DNA of 64,000 nucleotides from Prolixibacteraceae bacterium. Lineage in GTDB: Bacteria > Bacteroidota > Bacteroidia > Bacteroidales > Prolixibacteraceae. A program made the translations under genes and the position numbers. Below the pieces are notes generated by a model. It saw only the letters and a list, made by a program, of their open reading frames with translations. It ran no database searches and was not told the origin of the DNA. How positions within the stretch are numbered: the stretch's first letter is position 1; each line of letters begins with the position of its first letter. The stretch lies in the NCBI GenBank assembly GCA_030602265.1, contig JAUWAB010000001.1, positions 62,001 through 126,000 on the forward strand, in the 5' to 3' direction. This document shows positions 61,413-64,000 of the stretch, piece by piece.

Positions 61413-62956
61413 TCTTCTCCCGTTAATCTTTTAGCATCTGGTAAAGGTATTCTTTTTCCGTCTTGAATGGCAATTACAAAGGCATCTTTTACACCTTCGA
61501 GCCTTACCTGGTTCTGAAGTGCAAGCCCGTCTGAAAAAGTCCTCATATTCCCCGTAGTATATACGGTCGAACCGTCTTCGTTTTCCATGGTATCAATGGT
61601 CCTGATTTTCGCTATTTTATCAAACAGTGCCTGGGTTCTGACAGGCAGCTTCCCTTTGAAAGAACCAAGCTGTACCATGTAAATGACTGTCTCCGGACCG
61701 GGTTCCCCTGCTCCTTCTTCATCCTCTTCTTCGGTTTCTCCTGAAATCAGGGATTCATCAATTACCGGAGGTGGAGGAAGTGCCGCCCGCCGTACCTCTT
61801 CTTCGAGCCGAAGCAACGAATCAGTCACCTGTCTGAACTTGCTGTAGGTATCAAAATCAGCATCCGCCCACCAGGCCTGTTCCAGGCTTCTGGCTTTCTG
61901 TATCAGCTGTTCCGATTCCGCCCGAAGGGTCAGGGACTCTCTTTCAAGGGATATTATGCGGTTAGCCAGTTGGTCACGGTCTGCCGGATTAACCGTTCGC
62001 TGATATTGATCCCTTAATTGACTGAGTGTACCTATAAGACTGTTCAGCTCTGCCTGACGGGCATTGCCTTCCTGCCATGCACCCCTGGCTTCAGCCACCT
62101 GGAACAGCTCCTCTGTCAGGTAGGTAACCTGGGAATTTACCTGAAAATGGATGAAACTGACCTGTGGCAATACGGGCTTCCCGGCAGTCTCCGTTACCTG
62201 AGCGGGCACAGTTTCTGCTGGTTCTGAATATTCCTGGGCATCTTCCACTCCCGGCAAGAGCACCTCAGCAGACAGGCCCAAGGTATCATTCGCTTCCTTA
62301 AGTTCTGCGATGACCTCAGGTTCGGGGACTACTATCAATGGTTCCGGTACGGTGACTTCTGCCTGCTCAACCCCGGGTATTTGCCTTTCAGCAGAGGGCC
62401 GGACAGGCGCAGGCTCAGTGGAAACCGGCGGTGTGGTTTCTGTCAGGGCTGGCGCAGGTTCTGAGGATGTGGGGAAATTGATATTACTTCCCTGATAAGG
62501 ATTTGTATGACTGTAGGCAAGCTGTATAAGCTCTTCTGTCCGGAGTGCGGCTACGTCGGCCGGCTGGGCATTATTCCTGAAGCGGTTGTAGAACCTGACG
62601 GCACTGTCCCAGTCTTCGCGGGCGTGATAATACCGCGCAAGGTAATAGAAAACCTTGGCCGGCACCTCCCTTGTCCCTGCAAGAAGCAGATTCATTTCCG
62701 TTTCCTTGGAATAGTTGCCGGTTTCGATCATACATGCACCGGTAAAATACTTCAGCAGGTAATCCGAAGGATAGGAATCAGAAAGTTTTCTGAAAAGAGG
62801 CAGGGCCTCACTGAATTTTCCGGAATGAAACAGTTCAATGGCCCGGTTGCGTTCCTCCTGCTGTGTATCCGCGACAGGCACGCCCTGAGCGCTGTCCGCA
62901 ACAAACATCAGAATAACAAGAGACAGCAAATATAATATCCGGAATGGTTGCTTCAT
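61409..62956 (-). CDS. Exported TPR and SPOR-domain protein
   Basis: A 515-residue protein with a signal peptide (MKQPFRILYLLSLVILMFVADSAQG). TPR-like pairs follow (about 38-150: NRAIELFHSGKFSEALPLFRKL, EDWDSAVRFYNRF), then a low-complexity Pro/Glu/Thr-rich region, then a coiled-coil (about 300-380). A C-terminal SPOR-like domain (VIYMVQLGSFKGKLPVRTQALFDKIAKI, DGSTVYTTGNMRTFSDGLALQNQVRLEGVKDAFVIAIQDGKRI) would bind denuded glycan of peptidoglycan. I chose the ATG at 62956 to begin the signal peptide. Its stop overlaps the clpS start. Confidence 0.85.
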   Translation of the reverse strand: MKQPFRILYLLSLVILMFVADSAQGVPVADTQQEERNRAIELFHSGKFSEALPLFRKLSDSYPSDYLLKYFTGACMIETGNYSKETEMNLLLAGTREVPAKVFYYLARYYHAREDWDSAVRFYNRFRNNAQPADVAALRTEELIQLAYSHTNPYQGSNINFPTSSEPAPALTETTPPVSTEPAPVRPSAERQIPGVEQAEVTVPEPLIVVPEPEVIAELKEANDTLGLSAEVLLPGVEDAQEYSEPAETVPAQVTETAGKPVLPQVSFIHFQVNSQVTYLTEELFQVAEARGAWQEGNARQAELNSLIGTLSQLRDQYQRTVNPADRDQLANRIISLERESLTLRAESEQLIQKARSLEQAWWADADFDTYSKFRQVTDSLLRLEEEVRRAALPPPPVIDESLISGETEEEDEEGAGEPGPETVIYMVQLGSFKGKLPVRTQALFDKIAKIRTIDTMENEDGSTVYTTGNMRTFSDGLALQNQVRLEGVKDAFVIAIQDGKRIPLPDAKRLTGEE

Positions 62957-63094
62957 GATAATAACTGATAAAGAATTCAGCACCTAAAAGTACAAAAATT
63001 ATGCAAAAGAAGGAAACCAAACATCCGGAAACATTGTTTCGGGTATTCACAAAATTATCACCCGTCAGATTCAAAAGGGTTCATCAATTTAAAT

Positions 63095-63102
63095 TATATT
63101 TG
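63095..63102 (+). promoter_or_regulatory. -7 box for bcp
   Basis: TATATTTG matches TAnnTTTG, 23 bases before the bcp ATG. A -33 element is not clear. Confidence 0.45.
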
Positions 63103-63125
63103 TCAAACGTAATAAGATCATAAAA

Positions 63126-63590
63126 ATGACAACATTGAACATTGGGGACAAGGCGCCTCATTTTGAAGGAGTTAACCAGAATGGCGAATCGGTATCGCTG
63201 TCAGGTTTTTCAGGCAGGAAACTTATTCTTTATTTCTACCCGAAGGATGACACTCCCGGCTGTACAGCCGAAGCCTGCAACCTCAACGACAACTACCGGG
63301 AGTGGACCGGCAAAGGCTATGATGTGGTGGGTGTCAGCCCCGACAGTGTTAAATCACATTTGAAGTTTGCAGGCAAATACGGACTGAAGTTCAACCTGAT
63401 AGCCGATGAGGAAAAATCCATCCTGGAGGCATACGGCGCCTGGGGAGAGAAGAAAATGTACGGAAAATCATATATGGGTGTACTCCGCAAAACATTTGTC
63501 ATCGACGAAAACGGGATTATAACCGGGGTATTTGACAAGGTTGACACCAAAGATCACACGAATCAAATCATCAAAGCACTCAATATTTAA
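63126..63590 (+). CDS. bcp: Thioredoxin-dependent peroxiredoxin Bcp
   Basis: Bcp reduces hydroperoxides with thioredoxin. The 154-residue protein has the PRX signature PKDDTPGCTAEACNLNDNY, with peroxidatic Cys46 and nearby resolving Cys51 (C-x4-C, the BCP type), and GVSPDSVKSHLKFAGKYGLKFNLIADEEK. All conserved features are intact. It is followed 15 bases later by recA, so the two may share a transcript. Confidence 0.95.
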   Translation: MTTLNIGDKAPHFEGVNQNGESVSLSGFSGRKLILYFYPKDDTPGCTAEACNLNDNYREWTGKGYDVVGVSPDSVKSHLKFAGKYGLKFNLIADEEKSILEAYGAWGEKKMYGKSYMGVLRKTFVIDENGIITGVFDKVDTKDHTNQIIKALNI

Positions 63591-63605
63591 CACTTAGCAG
63601 AAATC

Positions 63606-64000
63606 ATGACTAAAGAAGACCAATCAGTAATTAACAAGGAAAAGCTGAAAGCGCTTCAGTTAACCCTCGACAAGATTGAAAAAAGTTTTGGAAAAGGTTC
63701 CATCATGCGCATGGGAGATAAGCCTGTGGACGATGTCCCTGCCATTTCGTCAGGGTCTATCGGGCTCGACGTGGCCCTGGGAATCGGCGGGTATCCGCGC
63801 GGGAGGATCATTGAGATTTATGGTCCGGAAAGTTCAGGTAAGACTACCCTGGCCATTCATGCCATTGCCGAAACACAAAAGTTAGGCGGAATTGCCGCTA
63901 TCATTGATGCAGAACATGCCTTTGACCCTTATTACGCCCGCAAGCTGGGGGTCAATACCGACGAATTGCTGATTTCGCAGCCCGACCACGGTGAGCAGGC
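63606..64000 (+). CDS. recA: Recombinase RecA (partial, N-terminal)
   Basis: The first 131 residues of RecA, the strand-exchange and SOS co-protease. The N-terminal helix has [27 protein letters not shown], then [43 protein letters not shown] with the Walker [10 protein letters not shown], and [20 protein letters not shown]. The right edge of the window cuts the gene. I see no LexA-like box in the short bcp-recA spacer. Confidence 0.97.
   Translation, partial: MTKEDQSVINKEKLKALQLTLDKIEKSFGKGSIMRMGDKPVDDVPAISSGSIGLDVALGIGGYPRGRIIEIYGPESSGKTTLAIHAIAETQKLGGIAAIIDAEHAFDPYYARKLGVNTDELLISQPDHGEQ

Overview
The window is a gene-dense stretch of core chromosome that looks like a member of the Bacteroidota, probably class Bacteroidia. 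The supporting evidence is: an arginine pathway of the Bacteroides type (argF' transcarbamylase with Pro90, argR-GNAT-argG-argC-argD-proC-proB-proA-argF' order); many promoters matching the Bacteroidota -7 box TAnnTTTG rather than TATAAT; few Shine-Dalgarno sequences; long Ala/Lys/Glu-tailed S16; DUF5916, GIN-domain (DUF2807) and SPOR/TPR proteins; and GH92, GH43 and GH172 enzymes. No rRNA, tRNA, insertion sequence, prophage or CRISPR array was seen. Calls are from reading the sequence, with no database search.

Region 1 (1-14473): an amino-acid biosynthesis block. On the minus strand one long series runs argR, a GNAT acyltransferase, argG, argC, argD, proC, proB, proA, argF', hisA and hisF (cut by the window edge), often with overlapping stop/start codons (TAATG). 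Divergently, carA-carB make carbamoyl phosphate. The 218-base argR/carA gap holds three ARG-box-like operators, two of which contain the -7 boxes of the two promoters. The carA leader also holds a 14-codon ORF that runs straight into an intrinsic-terminator hairpin with eight Us, a candidate attenuator and my favourite observation here.

Region 2 (14474-23958): carbohydrate-related genes without SusC/SusD: a Tat-exported SGNH hydrolase, GH43 protein, PfkB sugar kinase, a very large amidase/golvesin/NodB fusion and a GH172 (DUF2961) lipoprotein. Region 3 (24007-37000): housekeeping genes (lipA, ruvC, rpsP, rimM, mscL, lysA) mixed with a TPR protein, a DMT exporter, YjbQ, a GIN protein, a YrdC-like protein and a glycosyltransferase. 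Region 4 (35561-49247): GH92 mannosidase, lipocalin and DUF5916 outer-membrane protein, a C69 dipeptidase, a three-gene biotin-dependent acyl-CoA carboxylase and a second DUF5916 protein. The 42360-42842 gap contains strong hairpins and a REP-like repeat.

Region 5 (49272-55387): MATE exporter, second P5C reductase, a small thiol-redox group (ArsR regulator, two thioredoxin-like proteins, TlpA) around a perfect 38-base palindrome, purC and phoH. The purC/phoH gap has a second REP-like copy and 27 heptamer units that reach into the phoH stop codon. Region 6 (55553-64000): proton-translocating transhydrogenase (pntA1-A2-B), phosphotriesterase-like lipoprotein, floA-nfeD, clpS, a SPOR/TPR protein, bcp and the start of recA.
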